This document shows, piece by piece, positions 1-11,065 of a stretch of DNA of 64,000 bases (position 1 is the first letter of the stretch; each line of letters starts with the position of its first letter). The notes under the pieces are model-generated. The model was given only the letters and a program-made list of their open reading frames with translations, was not told the DNA's origin and did no database searches. The stretch comes from Hymenobacter wooponensis. Its GTDB lineage: Bacteria > Bacteroidota > Bacteroidia > Cytophagales > Hymenobacteraceae. The position numbers and the translations under genes were made by a program. The stretch spans positions 186,001 through 250,000 of the forward strand of contig NZ_SRKZ01000006.1 of the NCBI RefSeq assembly GCF_004745865.1, given 5' to 3'.

Positions 1-28
1 AGTGTTACTCAGTACCAGAAAGCCAAGG

Positions 29-70
29 CAGCCCGCTGCGCCGTGCGCTGAAGCGACGCGCAGCGGGCTG
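29..70 (-). terminator. Stem-loop downstream of atpE
   Basis: Perfect 13-bp inverted repeat (29-41 with 58-70) with a 16-nt loop, just beyond the atpE stop in the direction of transcription. There is no strong T-run after the stem, so it looks more like an intercistronic mRNA-stabilising or attenuating hairpin than a full terminator. That would suit subunit c, which is needed in more copies than the other F0 subunits. The role is inferred; the inverted repeat is seen directly. Confidence 0.55.
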
Positions 71-90
71 CTCCTGTACTATCTCAATGC

Positions 91-1460
<1,370 letters not shown>

Positions 1461-1493
1461 TCAGTGGGATTTAGGGTGGGCTTCACAAAAAAC

Positions 1494-1901
1494 TCATTTT
1501 GTGGTTTCACCCGGTTTTGAAAACGGGCGCAAGTTACTCAGAACGCTCCAGACTTCAAACCCAGCAAAGAGAAAATACAGGACGAAGAAGCTCCCTAGGA
1601 AGGCCCAGCGGGCGTCGCCTTCTTTCCCTCCTCCCTTAAAAAGGTACACTAGCACCAGTACCAGCGATAAAAGTAGCCGCACAACCATGGTGCCGAAGTA
1701 GGCCACTAAAAAATTATCGGGGTTCGCCTGCACCAGCTTTGCCGTCACCCGATAAGTCAGGAAGGTGAGTACGGCGAAGAAGGCAAATGTGTAAGGCGTG
1801 AACGGATGGATGATGCGCGGCCCAAACTGGCTGTGCAGCGCATACAACACAAAACCGATCAGTAGGCAGAAAATCAGGTAAGAGCGAAGAAATGCTTTCA
1901 C
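1494..1901 (-). CDS. Small four-helix membrane protein in the atp operon
   Basis: A 135-residue hydrophobic protein with about four predicted transmembrane segments (near residues 7-25, 37-55, 66-90 and 100-122) and a charged KGGGKEGDAR loop. It sits between atpZ (8-nt gap) and atpB (33-nt gap), the place where many bacteria carry an AtpI-like assembly or ion-supply protein. I cannot assign a sequence family with certainty. A role in F0 assembly is inferred from position and topology. Confidence 0.7.
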   Translation of the reverse strand: MKAFLRSYLIFCLLIGFVLYALHSQFGPRIIHPFTPYTFAFFAVLTFLTYRVTAKLVQANPDNFLVAYFGTMVVRLLLSLVLVLVYLFKGGGKEGDARWAFLGSFFVLYFLFAGFEVWSVLSNLRPFSKPGETTK

Positions 1902-1909
1902 GGGCGAGG

Positions 1910-2161
1910 CTATTGATCTTTCGTGACGGAGCGAATCACATTATATAAGGCGGCGAACAGGCCTAGCAGCATCAGGGCCACCGTAAACCAGGGCGTTTTG
2001 GTTTGAAAGTGCCCGTCGAGCCAATAACCCGCCCAAGTACTCAGGCCAATGGTAGCCAGCATTTGGATACCGATGCCCGAATAGCGGGCAAAGCTGCGGA
2101 GCCGATCAGATGAGGAGTCTGCCTCGGTGGGTTTGCGGGGTGCAGGGGTGGGCGTTGGCAT
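1910..2161 (-). CDS. atpZ: AtpZ/AtpI-type F0F1-ATPase accessory protein
   Basis: An 83-residue protein with a Pro/Lys-rich N-terminus and two transmembrane helices around residues 32-50 and 57-76. The GYWLDGHFQTKTPWFTVALM stretch is typical of the AtpZ/AtpI family found first in atp operons, which helps assemble the c-ring or supply Mg2+/Ca2+ to the enzyme. It is the first gene of this atp transcription unit, with a candidate promoter immediately upstream at 2186-2193. Confidence 0.8.
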   Translation of the reverse strand: MPTPTPAPRKPTEADSSSDRLRSFARYSGIGIQMLATIGLSTWAGYWLDGHFQTKTPWFTVALMLLGLFAALYNVIRSVTKDQ

Positions 2162-2185
2162 GGTGGGGAGCTACCAAATGGGATG

Positions 2186-2193
2186 CAAAAGTA
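2186..2193 (-). promoter_or_regulatory. Candidate -7 element for the atp operon
   Basis: On the minus strand this reads TACTTTTG, matching the Bacteroidota -7 consensus TAnnTTTG, 24 nt before the atpZ start codon. No convincing -33 TTG was seen at the usual distance, so the call rests on the -7 box and its position. Confidence 0.45.
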
Positions 2194-2356
2194 CGAGGAT
2201 GCGCGTAGGTAGTTGGCTACCCTGACCTAGGCCACTGCCAGAACCCGAAAAAGCTGGGAATCTGCGGCTAACGATGGTCAAAAATTAATGCCGTAATTTT
2301 ACCCGTAGTGGCGCGTTACAGGAAAGAGTGCCTTTGCCCCGAACGAACTGGGGCAG

Positions 2357-5300
2357 ATGGCGCGTTTTCTGTTTGCTCTCCCTCCCGAGCCTTTAAGCTG
2401 CCTTGTGACGAAACCGACGACTCTTTCGCTTCTCCGTTTTCTCTCTGCTCCTACCGCAGCATTGCTGCTGGCTGGCGTGGTTAGCTGTTCCTCGGAGCGC
2501 CGCTCTCTGGTAGGCCACGCCTATGACAACGTAGTAGCTCGCGACAACGCGTATTTCTTGGCGCGCGAGAAGATGCACGCCACCGAAGAAGCCTTATACA
2601 AGGCTCGCGTGAATGACTACAACCGGGTGCTGCCGCTCTTCCCCACCCTCGACGAGGCCACCGTGGGGCGCATTGCGGCGGATATGGAAGACATCATTAA
2701 GAAGTCGTCGCTGCCTATCCAACACCGCCCCGGCTCCGACTGGACCGATGACAGCTATATATTAGTAGGCAAAGCCCGCTTTTATAAAGCGGAGTATGAG
2801 GATGCAGCCAAGACGTTTAAATACGTTAACACCACCAGCACCGACCCCAATGCACGGCACGAGGCCTTAATATGGCTGATGCGCACTTTTTTAGCGACCA
2901 AAGAGCTGGAAAGCGCCGCGGCCGTGTCAGATATTCTCGATAAAGAGCAAGGTACCCCGCTCAATGCCCGGGAGCTGTTCCTGACGCGGGCCGAGTACTA
3001 TTTGCTGACCGGCGACCAGCCTAAGGCTATTGACCAGCTAGAACGCGCCATTCCGCTTATCACGCCTAAAAATGAGCAGTCGCGCACGCGCTACATTCTG
3101 GCGCAGCTATACCAAGCCCAAGGCGACGACAAGAAAGCCTATGCGGAGCTGAATCAGATCCTGAAGAAAAACCCGCCCTACGAGCTAGACTTCTTCAGCA
3201 AGCTCATGCTAGGCCAGGTATCCGACCTTAACCAAAATGATCGGGCGCGGCTGGATAAGTATTTCACGAAGCTGCTCAAGGATACCAAGAACAAGGAGTA
3301 TCAGGATAAGATTTACTACGAAATGGCGCGGCTTAACTACCGGCAGCAGCGCTACCCAGAGGCACTGGCGCTGCTGGAGAAATCGGCCCGCGTCCCTACT
3401 CCTAGCCGTACGCAGAAGTCATACACCTATTTATTAGCAGGGCGCATTTACTACGAGAACCTGCAGCGCTACCGTTTAGCCGCGGCTTATTACGATAGTA
3501 CGGTGCAGGCCATGCCCAAGGAAGCGCCGGAGTACGCAGCCATTTCGGAGCGAGCTGCCACACTAAAGGATTTTGCCCAGCAGATCAACATTGTTGAAAC
3601 TCAGGATAGCTTGCAGGCTCTGGCCCGCTTAGATACTGCTACGCTCAGAACGCGGTTAGTGGCCTACGCCCAAGCCGAACTAGATGTGCGGCGGAAGGCA
3701 GAAGAGGCTGTAGCAGCGCGGCAGGCCCGGGATGCCCAACGCGACCTGCAGACCTCTACCGGTGTTAGCACGGCCCGCGACGGCCAGCCGAACATTGACC
3801 CCATGGCCTTCGCGGACATGAGCACGGGAGCTAAGTGGTACTTCGACAACCCTACCTCGCTGAGCACTGCTCGTAGCGAGTTTATCCGGAAGTGGGGCGA
3901 CCGTCCGCTGCAGGATAACTGGCGCTTTGTAACCCAAGCCAGCAACTCAGCGGTTACCCAGCAAGGTGGCAACGTGCCAGTATCTATTGCCGGAACCAGT
4001 AATACAGTTGTTAATGCCCCAGGTCTAGGTTCCCAGGGCACGTCAACTGATGCCATCGACCCAACGGCGGCACTGGTGGCCGGTTATCGGCAAAACATTC
4101 CGCTCACTGAAGTGCAGATGCAGGCTTCCCAGGCCCAAGTACAGGAAGCGCTTTACCAGTTGGGCGGTATCTATAATCAACAGTTGCGGGAGCCAGTTCC
4201 GGCCGCAGAAACCTACGAGAAGCTCCTAACACGCTTCCCGAAAGGCACCCATACTGCCGAAACGCTCTACATCCTCTACCTAATCCATAAAAACCAGAAC
4301 CAGTCTGCCAAAGCCGAGGGCTACGCTGAACGTCTGCGGCAGGGTTACCCCAATTCCTCCTACGCCCGTCTAGTCGCGGACCCGGAGTATCTGCGCCATA
4401 CATCCATTGCCAATGCGCAGGTGAGCATTCTGGTCGACTCGGCCTTTACCTTCTATAAAAAGCAGGAGTTTACGAAGGCCTCTGCCGTATTAGTTCGTGC
4501 CAAGAAGCAATATCCGGAAAACGACCTCAACGACCGGGTGGCCTTCCTCAACACTTTACTCTCCATCCGGACCCAGCCGCCTGCTACTGCCAAGGCTTCC
4601 GTAGAGAAGTTCGCTAAAGATTATCCGGAAAGTGCCTTGGCCCCTCAGGCGGCTACCCTGCTTACGGTATACAACGATTATGAAGCAGGCAAAATAACGG
4701 GGGCCTTGGCTTCTATGGACAAGCCTGTTGTGTCGGCTTTCAAACCGGGAGAAGTAGAGAATCGGATGCGTATTTACTACGCCGAGAATGAGTCGCCGGT
4801 GCAACCTAAGGCAACTAACGCAGCAGTTCCCGCCGCTTCAACCCCGCTCGCTACACCAGGTAGCGCGCCTGCCAGCAGTCCCTCACGGCCTGGGGCCATT
4901 ACGCCTGGCAAAGCAGCGCCTGAGGTGCCCACCGCTCCGGTTGCCCCTGTACCGGAGCCCGTCACTGCTCCTGCAGAACCCTCTGCTACTCCAGTAGCAC
5001 CGCCAGTTGATCCGGTTAAAGCGGCACGTATGGCGGCAGCCCAGGCTCGAGCACGTGGTAAAAAGGTGCCAGCTCCCGCAAAAACGCCTGCTACCTCTAC
5101 TGCCCCGGCCCCAGCACCTACCACAGCACCGGACGCTACTACAACTCCAGTAGCAACTCCTCCAAGTGCTTCACCCTCATCTGCAGCTCCGGCCTCGGCT
5201 CCCACTACTCCTGTAACCCCGCCGGCCAAGCCTGCTACTCCCTATAAAGCTGATCAGGCTAGTGCGCATGTTGTTGCCTTGGTATTTCCGAAAGGAGCAG

Positions 5301-5605
5301 CACCACTCCAAGACCTGCCCAACCAATTAGGGGCCTACAACACTCGTTACTTCAAGGTAAACAACCTACAGGTGGCGCAACAGCCCTTAGGCGATACCCA
5401 GGAACTTGTGCTAATTCAGAGCCTGCCTGGTGCGAAAGTTGCTCAGAGCTACGCCACCAAACTGCGGGGCCCTCAGTCGCCCATGAGCAAGTTGCGTGGC
5501 GCGGGTTACCAAACCCTTGTAATCAGTATTGATAACTTGCCGCTTCTTCTCCAGACCAAAGACCTGGAGGAATACCAGCGTTTTTACCAGCAGAACTACC
5601 GCTAG
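2357..5605 (+). CDS. porW: T9SS-associated TPR lipoprotein PorW/SprE-like
   Basis: A 1082-residue lipoprotein with lipobox AGVVSC (Cys44). It then has a region characteristic of PorW/SprE (AYDNVVARDNAYF and following) and many tetratricopeptide helices from about residue 100 to 790. A low-complexity Ala/Pro/Thr linker follows (about residues 815-965), then a compact C-terminal domain. PorW/SprE lipoproteins are needed for type IX secretion and gliding and are thought to link the PorKN ring to the translocon. The listed start is an ATG at 2357. An in-frame GTG at 2405 would give a more usual signal peptide (Cys28) and is a credible alternative. The gene is unlinked from gldKLMN, as is common. 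Confidence 0.85.
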   Translation: MARFLFALPPEPLSCLVTKPTTLSLLRFLSAPTAALLLAGVVSCSSERRSLVGHAYDNVVARDNAYFLAREKMHATEEALYKARVNDYNRVLPLFPTLDEATVGRIAADMEDIIKKSSLPIQHRPGSDWTDDSYILVGKARFYKAEYEDAAKTFKYVNTTSTDPNARHEALIWLMRTFLATKELESAAAVSDILDKEQGTPLNARELFLTRAEYYLLTGDQPKAIDQLERAIPLITPKNEQSRTRYILAQLYQAQGDDKKAYAELNQILKKNPPYELDFFSKLMLGQVSDLNQNDRARLDKYFTKLLKDTKNKEYQDKIYYEMARLNYRQQRYPEALALLEKSARVPTPSRTQKSYTYLLAGRIYYENLQRYRLAAAYYDSTVQAMPKEAPEYAAISERAATLKDFAQQINIVETQDSLQALARLDTATLRTRLVAYAQAELDVRRKAEEAVAARQARDAQRDLQTSTGVSTARDGQPNIDPMAFADMSTGAKWYFDNPTSLSTARSEFIRKWGDRPLQDNWRFVTQASNSAVTQQGGNVPVSIAGTSNTVVNAPGLGSQGTSTDAIDPTAALVAGYRQNIPLTEVQMQASQAQVQEALYQLGGIYNQQLREPVPAAETYEKLLTRFPKGTHTAETLYILYLIHKNQNQSAKAEGYAERLRQGYPNSSYARLVADPEYLRHTSIANAQVSILVDSAFTFYKKQEFTKASAVLVRAKKQYPENDLNDRVAFLNTLLSIRTQPPATAKASVEKFAKDYPESALAPQAATLLTVYNDYEAGKITGALASMDKPVVSAFKPGEVENRMRIYYAENESPVQPKATNAAVPAASTPLATPGSAPASSPSRPGAITPGKAAPEVPTAPVAPVPEPVTAPAEPSATPVAPPVDPVKAARMAAAQARARGKKVPAPAKTPATSTAPAPAPTTAPDATTTPVATPPSASPSSAAPASAPTTPVTPPAKPATPYKADQASAHVVALVFPKGAAPLQDLPNQLGAYNTRYFKVNNLQVAQQPLGDTQELVLIQSLPGAKVAQSYATKLRGPQSPMSKLRGAGYQTLVISIDNLPLLLQTKDLEEYQRFYQQNYR

Positions 5606-5708
5606 TCTGAGAGTGGGGTAACCGCTGTACTCGCCTGCAGTGGCCTAGAGCCCGGTGGTCAGCAAACGCCCTGCTTTAGTCAAGCATTTTTCAACACTTA
5701 TCACACCA

Positions 5709-8054
5709 ATGGCTTATCCTGCCACCAAGAAAGCTAAATCAACTGCCCGAAAGCCTAACTCTAGCGGCCGCTTCACGGGTATCACCCGCACCTTCTGGGT
5801 GTTGTTTGGCGCCGGAATCTTGGGGCTGATTTTATATGTGCTGGCCGTTAGTGTCAATTTCCTGAATCTCTTTGGGCGTATGCCCAACCTCAAGACTTTA
5901 GAGAATCCCAAGAGTGAGCTAGCTTCTGAAATCTACTCGGCAGATGGGGTACTCATGGGTAAGTATTTTCATGAAAACCGCACTCCCGCCGAATATGAGG
6001 AATTGCCTCAGCACCTCGTCGATGCCCTTATAGCAACTGAAGACGCTCGGTTCGAGGAACACTCTGGTATTGACCTGAAAGGACTTGGCCGGGCCGCCAT
6101 GGGCATCGTAACGTTCCGCAAAAGCGGCGGAGCATCTACTCTTACCCAGCAAGTAGCGAAGATGCTCTTCCGCACTCGGGAAGACCTGAACGATGGCGCA
6201 CTGAATGATGTACCTGGCCTACGCATGATTATCATCAAGACCAAGGAATGGATCATGGCGGTGCGCCTGGAGCGAAACTATACTAAGCGCGAAATCTTGC
6301 GCATGTACCTCAATACGGCTGAATACGGGTCTAACGCCTTCGGTATTACGGTAGCCGCTAAAACCTTCTTCAATAAGAAGCCTGCCAACCTCAAGCTAGA
6401 AGAAGCTGCTCTGCTGGTAGGCGTTGTAAATGGTCCTTCCTGGTTCAATCCGGTGCGGAACCCCGAGCGCTCTAAGCGCCGGCGCAACTGGGTACTGAGC
6501 CAGATGAACAAGTATCATTACATCGACGAGCCCACTTATCAGAAAGCAGTTGCTAGGCCTATTGCCCTAGACTATAAGGTAGAAAACCAGAACGAAGGTA
6601 TTGCGCCTTACTTCCGGGTGGAGGTTAGCAAAATGCTGAAAGCCTGGGCTAAGGAAACCGACCATGATTTGTATGCCGATGGTCTGAAAATCTACACGAC
6701 CATTGATTCTCGCATGCAGAAGTATGCTGAGGGGGCAGTAGCAGAGCATATGAAACTGCAGCAAAAATGGTTTGACCAGCAATGGAAAGGCCAGCAGCCC
6801 TGGCGAGATGAAAACGGCAAAGTCATTCCAAACTTTCTCAGTTCCAGCATCCAGCGCACTGAGCGCTATAAGTCGCTCTTCAACCGCTACGAGGGTAACA
6901 AGGACTCCATCAAATACTATCTGAACAAGAAGTATAAGATGAAGGTGTTCACCTGGCAGGGTGGCGAGAAGGAAGTACTCATGTCACCGATGGACTCCCT
7001 GGCTTACTACAAGCGCATTCTGCATTCCGGCTTCATGGCCATGAACCCCCTGAATGGGCAAGTAAAGGCTTGGGTGGGGGGCATCAACTTCAAATACATC
7101 AAGTATGACCACGTAAAGCAGGGCAAGCGGCAGCCGGGCTCCACGTTCAAGCCCTTCGTGTATGTCGCGGCTATCGACCAGGGCTACTCCCCTTGCTACC
7201 AGCGCCCTGATGTGCCCACCACCTTCCCGGCAGAGCGGGGCCGCCCAGCTTATACGCCCAAGAACTTTGAAGGCAGCTACTCCGGCCGCTCGTTTACGCT
7301 ACGCCAAGCGCTAGCGCGCTCCATGAACTCTATTACGGCGTGGCTGGTGCAGAAGCTGGAGCCCGCAACAATTGTGAGCTACGCTAAACGCCTAGGCATT
7401 ACGTCTCCTATTGAAGCAGTGCCAGCCGTTGGTTTCGGCTCTTCTGATGTGAGCATCTACGAGCTGGCTGGGGCCTACAGCACCTTCGTAAATAAAGGGG
7501 TGTGGACTTCCCCCATGATGGTTACCCGAATTGAGGACAAGAATGGCAACGTACTGCGTGACTTCATGCCACAAACCCGCGAAGCCCTCAGCGAGGAAAC
7601 CGCTTATCTAATGACCTATATGCTCCGTGGTGCTACCGAGGAGCAGGGCGGCACTTCTATCATCCTAAAGAACGGTTTCAAATTTCCTTATGAGATGGGG
7701 GCGAAAACCGGTACCACTAGCAACTACTCCGACGGCTGGTTTATGGGCCTAACGCCGGATCTGGTTTGTGGTATGTGGGTAGGTGGTGAAGACCGCAGCG
7801 TCCACTTCCGCACGGGCGCCTACGGTCAGGGGTCACGCTTGGCACTGCCTATTTATGGGTTGTTTATGCGGAAGGTATACTCCGATAAAAGCATTGGCAT
7901 TAATACCGGTCCGTTCCCAAAACCAGAGAAGCCGCTCAGCATAGAAATTGACTGCTCTCGCTACTATGGTGGCAGTGCTCAGCGCGACACCATTCCTTAT
8001 GACCAAAAGCTGAACCAAGTGGATTTGAATGATCTACAGGATCAGGACATTTAA
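5709..8054 (+). CDS. Penicillin-binding protein 1A (bifunctional transglycosylase/transpeptidase)
   Basis: A 781-residue class A PBP that polymerises lipid II and cross-links peptidoglycan. After one N-terminal transmembrane segment it has GT51 motifs (ATEDARFEEHSGIDLKG, GGASTLTQQVAK, REILRMYLN). The transpeptidase domain follows, with the catalytic serine in PGSTFKPF, the SxN motif as SMN, and the KTGT box in GAKTGTTSNYSDGWFMG. I start at the ATG at 5709. An upstream in-frame GTG at 5655 would only add 18 residues without family character. A strong terminator follows at 8080. Confidence 0.95.
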   Translation: MAYPATKKAKSTARKPNSSGRFTGITRTFWVLFGAGILGLILYVLAVSVNFLNLFGRMPNLKTLENPKSELASEIYSADGVLMGKYFHENRTPAEYEELPQHLVDALIATEDARFEEHSGIDLKGLGRAAMGIVTFRKSGGASTLTQQVAKMLFRTREDLNDGALNDVPGLRMIIIKTKEWIMAVRLERNYTKREILRMYLNTAEYGSNAFGITVAAKTFFNKKPANLKLEEAALLVGVVNGPSWFNPVRNPERSKRRRNWVLSQMNKYHYIDEPTYQKAVARPIALDYKVENQNEGIAPYFRVEVSKMLKAWAKETDHDLYADGLKIYTTIDSRMQKYAEGAVAEHMKLQQKWFDQQWKGQQPWRDENGKVIPNFLSSSIQRTERYKSLFNRYEGNKDSIKYYLNKKYKMKVFTWQGGEKEVLMSPMDSLAYYKRILHSGFMAMNPLNGQVKAWVGGINFKYIKYDHVKQGKRQPGSTFKPFVYVAAIDQGYSPCYQRPDVPTTFPAERGRPAYTPKNFEGSYSGRSFTLRQALARSMNSITAWLVQKLEPATIVSYAKRLGITSPIEAVPAVGFGSSDVSIYELAGAYSTFVNKGVWTSPMMVTRIEDKNGNVLRDFMPQTREALSEETAYLMTYMLRGATEEQGGTSIILKNGFKFPYEMGAKTGTTSNYSDGWFMGLTPDLVCGMWVGGEDRSVHFRTGAYGQGSRLALPIYGLFMRKVYSDKSIGINTGPFPKPEKPLSIEIDCSRYYGGSAQRDTIPYDQKLNQVDLNDLQDQDI

Positions 8055-8079
8055 TCTACTTTTTGGGCGCGATTTACGG

Positions 8080-8110
8080 GTGGCAGGTGTTTTTCACCTG
8101 CCACTTTTTT
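8080..8110 (+). terminator. Rho-independent terminator after the PBP gene
   Basis: A 10-bp perfect stem (8080-8089 with 8095-8104, GTGGCAGGTG/CACCTGCCAC) around a five-T loop, followed directly by a run of T. It lies 26 nt after the stop codon. Confidence 0.85.
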
Positions 8111-8201
8111 GTTATTACCGCTCAATTCTGCCTGCTGCACTGGCCTAGCCGAACAAAAGGCGCGCAACTGAGTACTCTGACAACACCCCGATTCAAGCAT
8201 A

Positions 8202-10004
8202 ATGGCTGCCAAAGACCATCTACAGGATCAAATTCGCCAGCTTCCCCACCGGCCTGGCGTGTATAAGTATTTCGACGTTACGGATACCATCATTTACGTG
8301 GGTAAAGCCATTGACCTGCGCAAGCGGGTGAGTAGCTACTTCACGAAGCAGGACCACAATAAGAAGACCCAACAACTGGTCAAGAATATTGACCGGATTG
8401 AGTTCACTATTGTTGACTCCGAGTCAGATGCCTTTCTGCTGGAAAATAACCTGATCAAACAGCATCAGCCGAAGTACAATATTCTACTGAAGGATGGTAA
8501 AACATACCCTTACCTGCTGCTGACAAACGAACGTTTTCCACGGCTCATTCCTACGCGTAACAAGAAGCCCGGCGATGGCCGCTACTATGGACCTTACGCT
8601 AACGTAACCGGTATGAACCTGCTGCTGGAACTGATTAGGTCACTATATCCGCTCCGCACCTGTACCTACAACCTATCACCCCAAAACGTAGAAGCCGGCA
8701 AGTTCAAAGTGTGTCTGGAATACCACTTGGGCAATTGCAAAGGCCCATGTGAAGGTCTGCAGGATGAGGAAACCTATAACCAGTATATCCAACAGATCCG
8801 GCAGATCCTGAACGGCGACCTACGCCTGCCCAAACAGTACTTCCGTGAGAAGATGATGCAGGCCGCGCAGGATCAGCAATATGAGCTAGCCCATCAATTC
8901 AAGCAGAAGCTCGACAAGCTCGATGAGTTTCAAGCTAAGAGTACTATCGTTAACGCTTCGCTTTCTAACATCGACGTCTTTAGTATCGCCTCGAACGAAA
9001 AGTCTGCCTTCATCAACTATCTCAAGGTGATGAATGGCAGCATTATCTTGACTCAGTCAGTGGAGGTACAAAAGAAGCTAGATGAGCCTGATGAAGAGAT
9101 TCTAACTTCTATGATTATGCAGATGCGGGAGGAGTTTGAAAGCCAGTCGAAGGAAATCCTTACGAACGTAGCAGTTCCGACTTTGCCTCTTCCGTCTGTT
9201 ACGGTCACTCAACCCCAAATTGGCGACAAACGCAAACTGTTAGAGCTTAGCCTGAAAAACGTGCTTTACCTGCGCAAGGAGAAGGAAAGCATGAATGACC
9301 GGAGCAAAGACCTGAATGAAGTCCGCATCATGGAGACTATCAAGAAGGACTTACGCCTTACGGAGCTTCCTAAGCACATTGAATGCTTCGACAACTCTAA
9401 CTTCCAAGGCGACAATCCTGTGGCTGCCATGGTGTGTTTCCGTAACGCTAGGCCTAGTAAGAAGGATTACCGGCATTACCACATCAAAACCGTAGTCGGT
9501 CCCAACGACTTCGACTCTATGTATGAAGTAGTAAGCCGCCGGTACCGGCGTTTGGTTGATGAAGGGGCCAGCCTTCCGCAACTTGTTATTGTCGACGGCG
9601 GCAAAGGCCAATTGAGCATGGCAGTAAAAGCGTTGAAAGACCTGAACCTGTGGGGTCAGATAGCAGTGATTGGTATTGCTAAACGCCTAGAAGAGATCTA
9701 TGTCCCCAACGACCCGTTACCGCTTTACATTGATAAGAAAAGCGAGTCCCTACGTCTGTTCCAGCGTATGCGCGACGAAGTTCACCGCTTTGGCATCACC
9801 TTCCACCGCAGCCGTCGTGATGCGGCTACGTTGAAAACAGAGCTTACTGATGTAAAAGGCCTAGGCCCCATAACTGCTGATAAGCTGCTGACTAAGTTCA
9901 AATCTGTCAAAAAGATTAAGGAACTCTCGGAGCCAGAATTAGTCGCAGAAGTAGGAAAAGCTAAAGCTAGAATCCTGTTGGACTATTTTAGCCAGAACGA
10001 ATAG
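8202..10004 (+). CDS. uvrC: Excinuclease ABC subunit C
   Basis: A 600-residue nucleotide-excision-repair endonuclease that makes both incisions around UvrB-bound lesions. The N-terminal GIY-YIG domain shows PGVYKYF and IIYVGKAIDLRKRV (residues about 18-45). A UVR-type UvrB-binding segment lies near residues 205-245. The RNase H-like domain shows ECFDNSNFQG and IVDGGKGQL. A C-terminal helix-hairpin-helix (KGLGPITADKLL) lies near residue 555. Length and domain order are standard. It shares a bidirectional terminator with the convergent gldN. Confidence 0.97.
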   Translation: MAAKDHLQDQIRQLPHRPGVYKYFDVTDTIIYVGKAIDLRKRVSSYFTKQDHNKKTQQLVKNIDRIEFTIVDSESDAFLLENNLIKQHQPKYNILLKDGKTYPYLLLTNERFPRLIPTRNKKPGDGRYYGPYANVTGMNLLLELIRSLYPLRTCTYNLSPQNVEAGKFKVCLEYHLGNCKGPCEGLQDEETYNQYIQQIRQILNGDLRLPKQYFREKMMQAAQDQQYELAHQFKQKLDKLDEFQAKSTIVNASLSNIDVFSIASNEKSAFINYLKVMNGSIILTQSVEVQKKLDEPDEEILTSMIMQMREEFESQSKEILTNVAVPTLPLPSVTVTQPQIGDKRKLLELSLKNVLYLRKEKESMNDRSKDLNEVRIMETIKKDLRLTELPKHIECFDNSNFQGDNPVAAMVCFRNARPSKKDYRHYHIKTVVGPNDFDSMYEVVSRRYRRLVDEGASLPQLVIVDGGKGQLSMAVKALKDLNLWGQIAVIGIAKRLEEIYVPNDPLPLYIDKKSESLRLFQRMRDEVHRFGITFHRSRRDAATLKTELTDVKGLGPITADKLLTKFKSVKKIKELSEPELVAEVGKAKARILLDYFSQNE

Positions 10005-10020
10005 CGTATAGGCAACAATA

Positions 10021-10055
10021 AAAAAGCCCTCACAGAATATCCGTGAGGGCTTTTT
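10021..10055. terminator. Bidirectional terminator between uvrC and gldN
   Basis: Perfect stem AAAGCCCTCAC/GTGAGGGCTTT flanked by A-run and T-run, placed between the convergent uvrC and gldN stop codons. It would work on either strand. Confidence 0.9.
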
Positions 10056-10073
10056 ACTTAACTCTGTTGTGGT

Positions 10074-11018
10074 CTAGAAGCTCCAGAGGTTATACTCATA
10101 TTCGATCAGGTCGGCTGCAGCTTGCTGCGAAGCAAGGATACCTTCCCGCTCACCACCATAGATGTCCGAGAGGCGGGCATCATTGGGGTTAGAAACTTTC
10201 ACGATATAGGAGTTGAACAACCAGAGTTCGAAAGCATCCGCCAGGTTTTTATGCTGAGCGTCGTTCTGTGGATTGAACCAAATGGCTTTGTCTGGATTGG
10301 CGCGGAATACCTTTACAAGGTCGCTGTATTTGAAAGTACCGATTGGCTTTTCAATACCCGAAACGTTAGAGCTCAACGTAGACGGAACTAGCAGCGTGAT
10401 GCACTTGATATCGTGATACATCCGCGACCGTTTCTTGTCGAAGATCATATCTTCCTTCAATTCCATCTGGTAGATGTCCTTGGGACGATACTCGTAGCTC
10501 GGCGCAGCAGCTGGCTTCGCTGGAGCAGCAGCTACCGTTTCATAAATGATCCGGCCTTTGCTATCCTTCAACGGCTTGCCGTTAGCGCCAAGTTTAGGAC
10601 GCTTGGTGGCCGCAGGCTTTGGGCCCCAATCGTCTGCTCCCGTGTCTTCGGTAAAACCGGCAGCTCTTTCCTCATCGCTCAAACCAGCATTGGCCTCAGC
10701 ATATGATACGTTAGAGGTAACCTCCTTTGAAGAGAAAGTAGATGTTAATGAGTCGTTCCGATAGGCCTGCAGCTCACCGCGTTTTACGGCGTCCAAGATT
10801 ACCTTGCTAATTTCCCTGCCTTCAGAGAACATTGGTTTGTTCTGCTTTTCGCGCAGGTCAATTGCACGCCAAATCGTTTTCCGGAACATAATGTCCGAGT
10901 TCGGAATTGGGCGGTACGAGCCATTGCTGCTCGCGGTGGTAGCTTGTTCCTGAGCCGAAGCTGCCACCGACAGCGCTAGGCCAGCCGTCAGAGCGGCAAA
11001 GGAGAGGAATTTGTTCAT
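10074..11018 (-). CDS. gldN: T9SS ring protein GldN/PorN
   Basis: A 314-residue exported periplasmic protein with a signal peptide cleaved near ASAQ (about residue 22). The family core includes the YRPIPNSDIMFRKTIWRAID region and YQMELKEDMIFDKKRSRM. GldN/PorN binds GldK/PorK to form the large periplasmic ring of the type IX secretion apparatus. It is the last gene of gldKLMN, 47 nt after gldM, and ends at a bidirectional terminator. A low-complexity Ala/Pro/Lys insert lies around residues 125-175. Confidence 0.93.
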   Translation of the reverse strand: MNKFLSFAALTAGLALSVAASAQEQATTASSNGSYRPIPNSDIMFRKTIWRAIDLREKQNKPMFSEGREISKVILDAVKRGELQAYRNDSLTSTFSSKEVTSNVSYAEANAGLSDEERAAGFTEDTGADDWGPKPAATKRPKLGANGKPLKDSKGRIIYETVAAAPAKPAAAPSYEYRPKDIYQMELKEDMIFDKKRSRMYHDIKCITLLVPSTLSSNVSGIEKPIGTFKYSDLVKVFRANPDKAIWFNPQNDAQHKNLADAFELWLFNSYIVKVSNPNDARLSDIYGGEREGILASQQAAADLIEYEYNLWSF

Positions 11019-11065
11019 ACCAGGGTAATCAAAAAAACGTAGCGGTTAGTTCAGATCAATAACGC

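Noticed and set aside
4777-5229. Antisense Ala/Gly-rich frame opposite porW
   Set aside because: It is the shadow of the Ala/Pro/Thr linker, a common effect of GC-rich repeats.
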